Part shown: piece after piece, positions 22,061-34,046 of the stretch | How the letters are laid out: each line of letters opens with the position of its first letter | How positions within the stretch are numbered: the first letter of the stretch is position 1 | Source: Sisyra terminalis | Taxonomy: Eukaryota; Arthropoda; Insecta; Neuroptera; Sisyridae | Direction: 5' to 3' | Assembly: GCA_958496175.1 (NCBI GenBank) | Contig: OY292279.1 | Span: 9,176,001 to 9,240,000 of the forward strand | Length of the DNA stretch: 64,000 nt | The notes under the pieces: generated by a model | Databases searched by the model: none | What the model saw: only the letters and a program-made list of their open reading frames with translations | Told to the model about the DNA's origin: nothing | Translations under genes and position numbers: made by a program

Positions 22061-24081
22061 CCATGTTTGTAATACAGTATTTACGTCTTCCAAACATTCT
22101 CTTGCCTCCCCCTCATACTACGCCAGTCATTCACATTCATTTTTAAAAGTCATACACAATCGTTTACTCTCTCTTTACACCCGGACAATCGAAAACCGGT
22201 TTCATTTTATTAGTCCCTCTTGTTTATCAAATAATATATCACGATTATCGTAAATGTTAGATCAATAAGTTTAATTTATAAATGAAAGAATTGGTGTATT
22301 GTATGATGGAGACCAGATTCGAGTCACGGTTTTTCGTGCGCTAATACAGGCGAATGCGGAAAAACATTTTCAGACTTCTGATTTTTTAAAGTTCAATATT
22401 CAATCATTGTCGGGTGATACAGCAGGTAAATTAGGGAATTCCTTGCATTGCATTCGAGAAAACTGGCTGATAAATAACTTGTCCAAATACTGAATAGACC
22501 CGGATGCACCATTTTTTGGAAATTTTCAATCGATAAAGTGAGGAAAAACCAATATTTAGTTCAAAAAATTCGTTCAAAAGATTCGTGAATATATCCAGAA
22601 TTAATCAGAAGAATAGAATTCTCTTTGGTATAGTTCTGGATTGTTCAGTAAAGTCATCCACTAGACTTAATGTTTTTTTAAAATAATATCAATGCATCTT
22701 ACATGCACCAATCGATAGGAAAATGAATCATAACCTTAGGAGCTATATTCTAAAAATTGAACCCCAAATTCGTTTTTTTATCCTAAACAAATTCTCCTTA
22801 TAATGATATCCTGATATCCTCAAACATTTGTTTTATTCCACGTCAAATATAAGCAGTGGAGGAAGATACCTTAGCCAATTTTTTCCACCAATTTTCTCGT
22901 TTTTCCCTTTAAAAGAGACAACATTATCAATAAATCCATTCCTCATTATAACTCATACTAATTTCTAAAAATAATAAAGGAACATAATCAAAGAAAGTCA
23001 CAATATCCATGTAATTTTTAAGAATGTTACAATGTCCAACAGGGTGGCCATAATGCCCACCCCCTTGTAAATCAGTAGCTGAAATCATTACATAATGACC
23101 ACTTTTTTACAACATAAATTCCTTGGTTTTTCAAATCCAAATTCGTTTCTATTCCTTGATTATTAATAGATTGGGAATCAAAACCAAACAATCTAGTAAT
23201 TTTTATGAACGAATTTGCTATTAAACTTCTAAAACCACATTTCAGTTATTTAACTAATCAAAAGATGATTTTTTTTTAAATTTCCTGATTCATTTAACCA
23301 TTGGATTCTCTTGGTTAAAGGCTAACTTAATAAGGATAGGAGATAGGAAACTAAATAGAGGAACCAGTCAAAGAGAAAGGAGGCAATTACAGAATTCATC
23401 ATAACAATATAATAAATGAGGACCATACGAAATTTTGTGTAGGTACTGGGGTTTTTTGTATCTCAAAAAACACACCAATAGAATTTTCACAGTGGTAAGC
23501 AAAGGTAAAGCTTCTAAGCACAAATAAACCACATTAATATAAGTAATATGGAACAACTAGAAATCCCAGCCAGGAAAACTCACAACTGGAATTACTATAA
23601 CAGTAGTTAAACTATAGAAAGAAACATTGAAAAAAAAGAGAACAATTTTGCCAGAAATTGATACGAGCTTTCTGATTAAAGCTCAAACTTAACAGAATAA
23701 AAATATGTATAACTATTTCTTGTACTTATCGTATCCAATTTCTTGTACAGAAAATTCAAAACCCAGAAAAGCAGTTTAGAAATGAGTGCAAAAAACATCC
23801 CTTAATAATTTGGTTTCCATAAGTTAAGTAAATTAAAATGGATTATTAGCAACCCCTTGTTTATTAAGTCCATTTCTTCTTCTATTGAAACTGAAAATGA
23901 AAACATTGGATAGAAAATTAATTATAAAATAGTTAAAGAAATAAAATTTAATACATTTAATTTATGATTTCTGAGAATTTTTAGGACTGAAGTAATCCCA
24001 GTTAGGAAAATTGTCCATATTACTTCAAGTAGGAATAACTAAAGTTAAGGGTAAATCTGGGCCGAAGTGGCCTAAGCTTTG
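21449..24081. other. Long stretch without a supported gene; (TA)n inside
   Basis: Apart from the dinucleotide run at 22016-22059 I see no element ends. A plus-strand open frame at 22299-22493 (65 codons) reads plausibly (DGDQIRVTVFRALIQANAEK) and ends near a GTAAAT, but it has no recognisable family. The block at 21780-22000 is less AT-rich and unique. Confidence 0.35.
22016..22059. repeat. (TA)n microsatellite, about 22 copies
   Basis: An uninterrupted alternating TA run of 44 bp. Confidence 0.95.
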
Positions 24082-24342
24082 GCTTAGTACAGCGGCTCCT
24101 AACCTTTTTCGGCCGCGGACCCCCAAGGAAATCAAGCATAATGCCAAAGACCCCTGAGTGAAAAAAGGTACAATTTTCGGACATTATTATATTTTAGTAT
24201 TCCTTCATTAAATTAAAAAAACAAAAAAGATACATGCATATGGGACCGCGGACCCCCAAACATAAGCTCACGGACCCCCAAACATAGGCTCGCGGACCCC
24301 CAGGTGTCCGCGGACCACAAGTTAGGAAATAATGGCTTAGTA
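24082..24342. mobile_element. 245-bp hAT MITE with exact 8-bp target duplication
   Basis: Element 24090-24334 between two copies of GCTTAGTA (24082-24089, 24335-24342). Ends CAGCGGCTCCTAACC and, inverted, CATTATTTCCTAACT. Near the right end a ~24-bp unit containing GGACCCCCAAACATA is tandemly repeated, which explains the extra length over the 169-bp relative. Confidence 0.9.
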
Positions 24343-25789
24343 CATAGGATTAGTTGTTTGGGACATTAACACTCCGAAAATATATACATTTCCCGAAATA
24401 CCGAAAAAATTCAACTCTTTAAAAATGACACAGAACATAAATAACGAAATGGTGTTGGCATTTCGAAGGTTTTCCTTCTTTTTTTTTTTTAAAATTAATG
24501 GTATGCTATTTTATTCAGATTATGCAATTAATTATGTTTTTGATCAAGTTGTTCAAAGGAAATAATGTACGAATAGGCACCAAAACGAATGACGTGGAAT
24601 CGATCGAATCGCCTCAATAAAAAACAGGTTTTGAATATCACCAGTCTTTAATTTTATTTATTGATCGTTTATCATTCGATCGTGGCTTCGGTTTCAATTA
24701 TAAAATTGTCCCAGCGACATATTTATGAAATATATTGACGTTGAATTAAGCAAATATCAAACGAATCAAATATCCGGAAGTTGATTCCAATGCTTCATTA
24801 TAATACATTACCAGAGAAAAAAAATCATCAAGATAAAATCTTAACTTTTAAAAATATCACGACGACATAACATAAAAAAAAATCAGGATTTCAAGTGGAA
24901 TTATAAAAGAAATATGTATTTGAAACATCCAATTAGGACGTGATCAATCTATCAACTTCAGTTGGAAAATTTATTTAGAAAAATATTCGATAATTTATTT
25001 TTAGAGAAAGTCGTATTTCACATCTGAAATAAACGATATTAATAAATTCATTTGGAGAGAAATCTCTATAAAATCTAATTGGACTCAAGATGTTTTACAT
25101 GTTTTGTCGGAATTTTCGTAATGATTTCATATAGAGAGATGAAAAAAAAAAGACATTAAATTGATTAAATCTCTCGAAAAAATCGATTTATCATAACGTT
25201 TTCACAAGAACTCATGGTTGACAAATTTAATTCGCTTTATTGATGTTATGATCAGAAAAAACTCATTAAACTATTCATATCCAAACCATAAAATTGGAAA
25301 TTTGATATCCAATTTGAGTTGAGAAATAAGACGTTACAATTGGAAAGATTTTTCTATTTTTTTTAATCTTTTAACTCGGTATCGAATTTTCCATACCTTT
25401 GAAATTTTGATCAAAAATTGATATATTTCGAAAGAATCATTTCTAAAATGATGACCAAAAGAAGATTGCTTGGTAATCAAAATACGTATTTGATTTTTTT
25501 TAAAAATTTATGTTTGTCGTTCACCTTTGCAAATAATACTACAACAATGTGATCACTAGACATCGGATTATATGCCTTATCAAAATGCCAAAATATGCAT
25601 TAAAGAAGGGCGAAATATGTACAACAAAAAAACCATTTATTATAAGAATTGACGTTTGTTTTCACATTATATTTATCATCATAAAAATAATTTTTCTGTA
25701 CGGGCATCGAGTTGAACTCTTCCTTAACCGCCGAACCTATTCTGCTGAATTTTTCTGTGTACATTTGATTGAGATTCACAATTGGACCA
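24343..25789. other. Intronic-looking AT-rich stretch with a relic of foldback family 2
   Basis: At about 25445-25520 the words AAGATTGCTTGG(T)AATC and ATACGTATTTGA recur from the hammerhead-like family, decayed. The rest is unique AT-rich sequence without a gene. Confidence 0.4.
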
Positions 25790-26045
25790 TATACAGTTTA
25801 CCCTTGATATAACGAGCCTCAATATAACAATTTCCTCGATATACTGAATTTTACAAAATCCCCTAGAACTGCCTATAAGAGCTAATGTAAAATATACCTT
25901 TGTATTACGAATATATTTCTCAAACAACCTCACTATAACGAAGTTTTAGTCATTACAGAATATAGATAGAAACTATTTTTGACCTTTATTTAACGAATTT
26001 TCCAACCCATAATCTTTATATAACGTATCTTACAAATTATCCTCC
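25790..26045. mobile_element. pogo/Tigger-like MITE fragment
   Basis: Begins TA-CAGTTTACCCTTGATATAACG and holds repeated degenerate units of the type (C/T)TTGATATAACGA, CCTCAATATAACAA, CTTTATATAACG. Serial TATAACGA motifs next to a CAGT end are typical of pogo/Tigger-type elements. The other end was not found; a second CAGTGCAACC at 26069 abuts the next element. Confidence 0.5.
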
Positions 26046-26077
26046 CTTAATTCTATTATATATACTACAGTGCAACC

Positions 26078-26995
26078 GCATCGCAAATTTAGATTTTCCA
26101 TTTAAATAGCATGGGAACAATATTCTCTTGCACTTTGGAATTTTATAGCTCACATTAGAGACAATATTTCGGAATGACCAAGGTATATTCCTTGTAGAAA
26201 ATTAAACGATCTACAAAAAAGGTCTCTTACAAGTTTTTGATATATTTATTTGTTCAAAAGTTATTAGAGGTCAAAGTTGAACTAAAGAGAAATTTTAATA
26301 TTTTTTCAATTTTTTGAAGCAACCATCAATTTTATGAGAAAATTTGACAGGACATTTTTTGTAGAGCACTTTTTCTCCTATAACTTATCTCTATAAAAGT
26401 TTTTGATATTTTTCACAGACTCTAAGTTATTTGCATTAAACTGAAAATATTCGTAATTTTATTTTTTTAATTAATAATATTCCCTGAACTATTATATTAT
26501 TAACATTAAATTTTTTTTTTTAGTACTTAGAACCTGTAAAAAATATCAAAAACTTTTATAGAGATAAGTTATAGAAAAAAATGTGCTCTACAAAAAATGT
26601 CCTATAAAATTTTCTCATAAAATTGATGGTTGCGTCAAAAAAATAAATTTCCCTTAGTTCAACTTTGACCTCGAATAACTTTTGAAGGAATAAATATATC
26701 AAAAACTTGTACGAGACTTTTTTTGTAGATCGTTCAATTTTCTACAAGAATATACCTTGGTCATTCCGAAATATTGTCACCAACGTGAGCTATAAAAGTC
26801 CAAAGTGCAAGAGAATATTGTTCCCATGTTATTTAAATGGAAAATCGAAATTTGCGATGCTCCACCTCTTAATATTAATATTAAGAGCTTAAACTTTCAC
26901 AGGATTTTTTTTGCCATTCCCAACAATATTTTCGATATAATTAAGAAAAAAAATCATCATTTTTTTTTGAATCTAATCAGTCTGATAAGAAGATC
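26078..26995. mobile_element. Long palindromic foldback element (~340-bp arms)
   Basis: GCATCGCAAATTT at 26078 is inverted as AAATTTGCGATGC at 26848-26860, and the arms match for about 340 bp around a spacer centred near 26480. Beyond the right arm, AACTTTCACAGGATTTTTTT and ATTCCCAACAATATTTTCGA (about 26893-26940) resemble the outer arm of the element at 53598-54404, so this may be a relative with a truncated left side. No intact target duplication. Confidence 0.75.
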
Positions 26996-27168
26996 CTAAA
27001 TTGGAGGAATTATTAGATCAAAATTCTCAAATCAAACTTAAGATGAGTCCCTGAAAACCTTAGAAGTCAACCAACAAATATTCAAAACAGGAATACTGAG
27101 TTCCCGAAATTAAAATCTAAGAAACGTCGATCGTTATATCTTCACTTGCGAAAAACTACTCCAAAGAC

Positions 27169-27519
27169 CAAAATAAGATTTTTTGAACAGTTATACTGTG
27201 TATACAGTATATAGAATATATTGCGGTCCAATTTATGTAGTATAATAATATATATAAATCATACCATAAACATAAATTTGAACGGAAGTTCAAACAAAAA
27301 TATTTGTGACGTATTGCCTAGATACGCATTTCGATTGCCAAGCAATCTTCCTCAGTGGTCATCAAGCAATTTGGATCACTCCGTAACTGCGTAACACGTA
27401 AATTTATGTTTATGGTATGATTTATATATATTATTATGCTACATAAATTGGACCGCAATATATTCTATATATTGTATACACAGTATAATTGTTCAAAGTC
27501 AGCGAAAAAATCTTATTTT
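27169..27519. mobile_element. Foldback element with hammerhead-like core (family 2)
   Basis: Inverted arms from AAAATAAGATTTTTTGAACA to its partner ending TCTTATTTTT. The minus strand at 27321-27355 reads CTGAGGAA-GATTGC-TTG-GCAATC-GAAAT. The variable seventh core base (T to G) is permitted in hammerheads (CUGANGA). The right arm lacks the core, which makes the dimer asymmetric. AACTACT occurs near both borders as a possible short duplication. Confidence 0.7.
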
Positions 27520-29549
27520 TAACTACTGAAATAAGCACTATCAATGAAAAAGTACCAAAATATGCAATAACGTTATAAAAATAGATTTATATGCATTTGC
27601 ATATGCAAACATGCAAATCACAATATATTTTCTATATTGTATAGTTACCACGAAATGTTTATTGACAGGAATAATTTGATCTAAAAGAAGTTACGTAGCA
27701 TTCCACGAAAGCGCCAAATTGAAGTAGGAAGAATCGCATCGTTATTTTCCTTACTAATTAACAAAGTATTTTTATTTTATCATTGAATTAAAACGTTGAC
27801 TTTCATTTGAACAAGTAACGAAAACGAAATGTTTACATTTTCAAATGGATTGCGTGATGTATAAATTTATTTACATTAAAACATACTTAAGCGCTGTATT
27901 ACATAGCAAATACATTGTAATAAAATGATTAAGAATATTGTTTTTTTCAATGCGGACGCAGGAAAAAAATTAATGTGTTTAAAAAAAATATCGTTTCGTG
28001 TTTAAACGTTAAGATAAACGTTTATAATTGTGTGAAGTATCTTGAATGGGACGTTCACTATTTGTTTAAATGAAATTATTTATTTATGTGTATAATTGCT
28101 CAAGTAAATAATTTGTTAATAAGTGAAGAATCTGTGATTTTTTACGTTCGAAAACCTTGAAAAATTTTCCAATTTTCGATTGGGCAAAACAAAAGTGATA
28201 AAAATCCGTTTGTGTAAAATAAAGACGGAAAATACCATATGCGGACGCATATGGAATATTTTAAGTCAAAAATTTTAATTTTCTGTTGGATTGAACGTTT
28301 TACAATGGCAATAATGCCCAACGAATACATTCGTTACTAATTTGTGCCTTTCGTCACATATGTGTCGAATCTCAAGGCTGAATATCGTACATATGTGTTT
28401 TATTATTTATAAATCGCGCGAAATGTATGTTAATTGGAGTCGTGGTTAGATTTATGGAAAAAATCCGCGCCAAATACAAAGTACAAATGAGTGGAATTGG
28501 CTATTTATATATCAAAAAGAGTTTTTTTTTTTATCGCACATTTGATATTAAGTATTTGAATATTTTTGTAATAATTTTTTTGCTGTTTCGTGCTGAATTA
28601 ACTTGTTTACTTTCCATTTTTTTTTTCTGGCAAACAAAGTAGGTAATTAATTCCAAGTTTATATTCTTGTCGTGTAATTTTAAAGCCATTCAATCGATTG
28701 ACTTTGATTTTTAATTATATCTGATAATATTAAAGAGAAAATATCAAGTTTTGCAAAAACAGTGTTTTTGTCGACAAAATGACAATAAAATTAAAATAAT
28801 TTATTACGTTTTGCATATTTACATTCATTGCAAAAGCAAATTTTTTTAGTACTACATAAAGACTAGAAATTTGAATTTATATTTAATCTGTATTTGGAGA
28901 CTTTGAATCTCTTTTAGCTGAGCTTTTACCACCATTGCTATAGTCTAATAAGCCATAGCTTTTTATAAAACTCAATCCGGTCATTTTAAAAGCTTAAAAG
29001 CGCTCATCAAATTTGTAACATTTAATATTTGGCTAACATACGACCTGCGAAAGTTCTTCATCCACCCCGCGAAATTGCTAAATTTTAAGCTACAAGTATA
29101 ACTATTACTTATACTTTACTAATAGACATTTTCTTTAGTCCACTACGGAAATTAAAATCTTAAATCTAGCCCTAAAGACCTGTAATGGATCATCAAAAAA
29201 GTAACCACCAATCGATAGATCTTAATTCCCTTAATCATGGAGGAAAAATTCTTCTAATTTCCTCTAATAGAACCAGGCAACGAGTGGTATGTATGATCCG
29301 GTGATCTCCGGAAAATATAAGCATCATTTAAAAAGGCAGAAACTAATACTGTTGAAAAAATCCAAAGAACTAAAGATTTACCATGAAACCATTTAAAAAC
29401 ATTTTAATAAGGTCAAATTCATAAAAACGCAATAACGTAATTTGGGGAGCCGTAAGCCTTGACGCAAAAATTTGTGCCATATTTCCATCTACGAATCCTT
29501 GACTAAGTCAAATGAAATCAATTTCTTTTCAACTAAAATCTTAATGGTT
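27520..29549. other. Unique AT-rich stretch, no gene seen
   Basis: Includes poly-T/A tracts and unique blocks (about 27660-28460). No exon with splice sites or family match was found. The plus-strand frame 28427-28642 becomes F-rich from T tracts and is unlikely to be real. Confidence 0.35.
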
Positions 29550-30134
29550 GAAGGCTGATAAAGTGACCCAAATGATGGCCAAACAATGGTCAACGGTCCA
29601 GAAAATATATCTATGTAATAGAGATAGATTGGAAGGATATCATGCACTATGAATTGCTATCTAATAGTATTCTTCTTTTGTGGAATTTTCTGCCATAGTT
29701 GGTCCCATGCAAATTTCCCATTGTAAACCAAGTCTTCCTCTTCACCTTTTTCCCGGGGATTTCCATATAAATATTCTTTTGGTAATTTGGCATCCTTTGG
29801 ACATGACCATACCATTATAATACCCTACTTCCTAGTGTTCTTGATACATAACATTCAACGTCCATTTGTCGCCAAATTTCTTTTGTTCTAATTTTATTAT
29901 TTTTTTTAACTTAAATTGTTGTCATTTCTGCTCCAATATATACATCTCTTCTGCAAGTCCCATCCCGAAGAACAATTTATTCCAAATATTTAAAATTTTG
30001 ACCCTTTTTAGTAGCTAAATCTTCTAAATTTAAATCTGCAACCTATTCTCCAATATATAAGTATTCCGTCTTATCCATATATATATTTTATTATCCCTAA
30101 TTCAAATTCCTCCCTTAGCTTACTTATCCTCCTT
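29550..30134 (-). pseudogene. LINE 3' end relic, tandem copy 1
   Basis: Minus strand, about 30070-29930, gives DKTEYLYIG, then NFKYLE...DGTCRRDVYI, matching the KTEYMxxG...FKYLGxxxxxDG blocks that follow the LINE reverse transcriptase. The tail (RWYGHVxRM-like and G-x-R-x-[KR]-GR-like) follows to about 29690. It is a direct repeat of the next copy, starting with the same GGCTGATAAAGTGA(C/T)CCAAA. Confidence 0.6.
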
Positions 30135-30720
30135 GAAGGCTGATAAAGTGATCCAAATGATAGCCAAACAATGATAAATTGTCTAGAAAATATTGCTATA
30201 TAATAGGGGACGGTAGAAAGGATATCATACACTAAGGGTTGCTGTCCAATAGTCATCTTCTGCGACGCTTTTCCATTAAAAAATTTCCCGTTTTTGTCCT
30301 CCACAATTTCCTGGTTTTCCAATCTTTCCCCGTATAGATTTTTTCCTGCCATAACTTGCCCGGTGCAAGTTTCCCTTCGCAGATCTGATCTTCTTTTTCG
30401 TCTTTCTCCTGAGAATTCCCATTTTAATACTATTTTGGTATAATCTAACATTTTTTGAACATAACCATACCATTGTACTTTCCTGCTTTCTATGATCCTT
30501 GTCGTAGACCATTTCTTCTGCACTAATTTTATTATTTTTTGTAACTTAAATGGTTATTGTTATAATTCTGCCCCAACTTCAAAATCCCTTAAATCCCTAA
30601 TCCCTTAGTACCATCCCGATGAACAACTGATCCCAAACATTTAAAATTTTAGCACTTTTTAATAATTTCATCTTCCAAATTTATTTTTGTAACCTATTCT
30701 ATTCTTATAAATAATTTTTT
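30135..30720 (-). pseudogene. LINE 3' end relic, tandem copy 2 (best preserved tail)
   Basis: Minus strand: NFKCLGSVVHRDG (about 30650-30610), then ESRKVQWYGYVQKM, KIVLKWEFSGERRKRRSDLR (about 30490-30370). The latter is the W-Y-G-H-V-x-[KR]-M ... W-x-P-x-G-[KR]-R-x-[KR]-R-[GR]-[RS] C-terminal tail of insect LINE ORF2. A 150-codon frame (30071-30523, minus) covers the tail and then runs on into unrelated sequence. Its DNA matches the satellite at 1-835. Confidence 0.7.
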
Positions 30721-32689
30721 ATCTTCTAATGTTCCCCAGTTATAAAAAGCATACTTTAGACCTCTTCTTCCCAAAATTGGACCATTTGGTATAGGCAATT
30801 GATCAACAGAGGTCCAACTTAAGTATCCAAAATGGTGTTGTATTCCCTCAGGACAATAACTTGACAAAAAATTCCAAAGTTTGATCGGGAAGTTTTCATA
30901 CATTCCACTTATGATTTGGACTATATACTAAGCGAATGTCAATTATTTTGCCTATGGCAAGCACTCTTGATTTTGTCAAACTAATCCCAAATTAAACTTG
31001 TGAAAATTTGGTATATGTTAATTTTTTTTCATCAAGCAAAAGTTGTTTTTGGGAAAATGACGCAAAAACTTTTACCCTAATCTTAATAAACATTTCTTAA
31101 ATACCTACTCAATTTTATGATACATTGAATAAAATAAATATTAAAAAGTTTCAATATTCAATCGGCAGATGGGTAAGCGAAAAGTCTACTGGACATCCTT
31201 GAACTTTTTAATATTATTAATAACTTCATTTCTTTCTTATAATAAAACAATAAAAGTCAAATAAGTTTTTCAAATGTTAAACACGCGTTTATCACACGAT
31301 TAGCATAATCGTTATGACTTATACATATTTTATAATTATTACAAACATATACTATGTGTTTATATCTACATAATACCATTAGGTATAATTGTAACATTTT
31401 ACGATTATGTCCAATAAATTTGGGTCACTGGCCAGGGACAATGGGGGCAAAAATCTCATGTTAAATTTTATTTTTCTTATTAAGTCCAGTTCTCATTATC
31501 GTTTCACTCGAATCTATAAATCGGGTGTTGGTGTTACCTCGAGCTTATCTTTTGTGAGAAATTTCTAAAGTGAATTAATGAAGCTGCTCTTTTGAAACGC
31601 AAGGAAATCTTTTGATTTATGTAGATGGTTTTATTTTCAAATAATAATATTTACAACAAAAAGCATTTGAAACAATATAAGCAGCCTCCAAATTTCCGGT
31701 TTGGTGTCCAACTGTTTAATTAACTTGTGCACAAAGTTATGGAGCTTTTTGTTTTCCTGCTTTAATGAATAAAATATGTTTCTGAATTAATTGCTTTTCA
31801 TCAAAGTTTTCACCCCTTTTGTGTGTTCCTTTCAATGATTTGAAAACATCTTTTTTGAATTATTCAAAAAAGCTCACAATTTCTTAAATTAAATAATATG
31901 TTTTTGTGGGAAAAGTAAAAAAGATAATTTATGATTGTACAACCGAACAAAGCACTATGCAATTACCAAACTTGTATATATGAATGACAGTTTTACATTG
32001 TAGAATGACTGCAGCTTATTTGCATTTTTTGTGATAAATTGCTGTTTTCCGTAACATGCATTTTGATTGAAATGATCAAAATTCATGGTTGCACCGAGCT
32101 GTATCGTTTTAAAATATTTACAAATTGAGTACAATGTGGTGTCTCGCCTATAACGATTTATGTGTACCATATACTATATGTGCAAATCCTGATGGGACTG
32201 AGGCGTAATTCCGTACCGAAAATACATACGGAATGACAATTTCCAATTCAATCGACCATTTATTACGACTAATGAACAGTGTGTATTTATGAGAGTACGT
32301 ACATATGTAGGTACTAATAAATGTTGCTCTGAAATTGAGTATTGTGGTACACTTCAGTTCAATGAAATTTGTGCAATGTTCAACTGGATATCATCGGCCT
32401 TAAAGTGTTAACCTGCTAAATCCATTTTGAATGCTCTTTTTGGTTCCATTAGAAAGGGAATACACAATTCTATCGAGTGATAAACCAATAAATTACTTTA
32501 AAAATAGAAATTTTAAAATATAATGGAAATGAAAACCTGATATCTATACTAACTTATGAAGTTTACATTAACATTTTTTTATCCCTTGTAAAAACTGTTA
32601 AATTGGAATTAACAGGATAATTTTTTAAGTCGACGATATGATCAAATAATTTCTTAGTTCAGCCAAGCCTAAGGAGCTGATGCTTTGAG
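30721..32689. other. Unique AT-rich stretch, no gene seen
   Basis: No element ends recognised. The first ~200 bp may still belong to the LINE relic, since the minus-strand frame 30694-30903 stays open, but I cannot assign it to a domain. Confidence 0.35.
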
Positions 32690-33182
32690 CTTTGACAACG
32701 GCAGCGATTACTAAAGTGTAATATGTAAAGTGTTGTATTATATGTATCGGAAACTTGAATCATTAGAAACAAAGAAAAGAAGTATCTGGAGAGCTTTGAA
32801 TTGTGATCCAGCGAAAAACGAGAAAATTGAAGTTATACACATGAAAGTATTGAGAAGACCCAAGAAGAAAAATTACCCAACCTTTAACATCGGCAGCCAT
32901 TACTAAAGCGCTATGTGTAAAGTTGCATTATATGATTCGTAAAATTGGATCATAAGAAACCAAAAAGGAAGTATGGAGAGCTTTGGAATATGGTGCAACA
33001 AAAAACGAGAAAATTAAAATAATAAACATAGAAATATTGAGAAGACTCAAGAAGAAAAATTAACCTTTAACATCGGCAGCCATTACTAAAGTGTTGCATC
33101 AATGAATCGGAAAATTGGGTCCTAAGAAATCAAGAAAGGAAGTATCTGGAGAGCTTTGAATTGTGATTCAGCGAAATGTCAA
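32690..33182 (+). repeat. ~190-bp tandem repeat, 2.7 copies
   Basis: GGCAGC(G/C)ATTACTAAAG recurs at 32700, 32892 and 33075 (periods 192 and 183). Units share GAAAAACGAGAAAATT and GAGAGCTTTG(A/G)A. The frame giving RSIWRALN...KNEKIEVIHMKVLRR loosely resembles the 'R...RNExI...M' stretch upstream of LINE tails, but this is a weak guess. Confidence 0.8.
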
Positions 33183-33799
33183 TAAAACAATAATAATTAA
33201 AACAATTTTTCCCATTTTCCACTACGGTACATTCTTCTACCATAAATATTTTTCTCAACTTTTTTTTCCATGGAAAAGAAGTTAATTGGGCTTAGTGTAA
33301 AGAAAAACTAAGTTTTTCATTATTAATTTCAAAACCTAGTCTTTTAATACAACTAAGAAAAACTATTGTTCCAAACGATCAAACTATAATTGACATTTGA
33401 ACTAAGATCCAGAGAATAATTTTTAAGAGATTTAAACAATATTTACAAGGCTGGAAAATACGGAAAATTATTTAATTTTTTGATAAAATTTTAAGAGAAA
33501 CTTGATTTTCGCAAATAAAAAAAATAAATATGAATTTCAAAGAAAAGTATCATTAATATTCCGATAGTTTGAAAATATTAACCACAACAAAAAGTGTACT
33601 AAGGCTAAAGGACGATAACAATGAAAAATCGACCTCAGAAAGTTAGTCGAACATATTGGTACTAAGAAGATACTCCATTTCAAATTCCAAGTTTCAGCTT
33701 TCTATATCTTCTTATTTGCAATTAAATCGAAAAAATCGATGAAAAAAAAAATCTCTATAATGAGTGAACCCATTTGACTGAAATTTGGACATATGACTC
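33183..33799. other. AT-rich spacer, nothing recognised
   Basis: Unique sequence between the tandem repeat and the MITE. No open frame or element ends. Confidence 0.35.
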
Positions 33800-34046
33800 G
33801 TTTATTTTGAAAGTGGCGTAAGTCCATTTCAAGGACAGTCAATATGGTAATTCTTCTTCTTGTAACTAGAACAAAGTATGTTAATTATTTAACTGTTAAG
33901 TTTCCAGAAATTACTGATTTCATTTTAATTGTTAATAAAAACGCCAATTATTCCCTCCTCCTTAGTATCTTATGTTCCTATGGTTAAATAAGATAATACT
34001 AAAGGGATTGTTCTTAAAATGAACTTAACTCACTTTCAAAATAAAC
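33800..34046. mobile_element. 247-bp MITE with ~40-bp inverted ends
   Basis: Left GTTTATTTTGAAAGTGGCGT and right, inverted, GTTTATTTTGAAAGTGAGTT; pairing continues through (A)AGTCCATTTCAAGGAC / AGTTCATTTTAAGAAC. A left-truncated paralog lies at 20444-20667. The target duplication is unclear. Confidence 0.7.

Noticed and set aside
31540..31575. A 27-bp minus-strand micro-exon between CTTTAG and GTAACA
   Set aside because: Such short splice-flanked words arise by chance and nothing supports translation.
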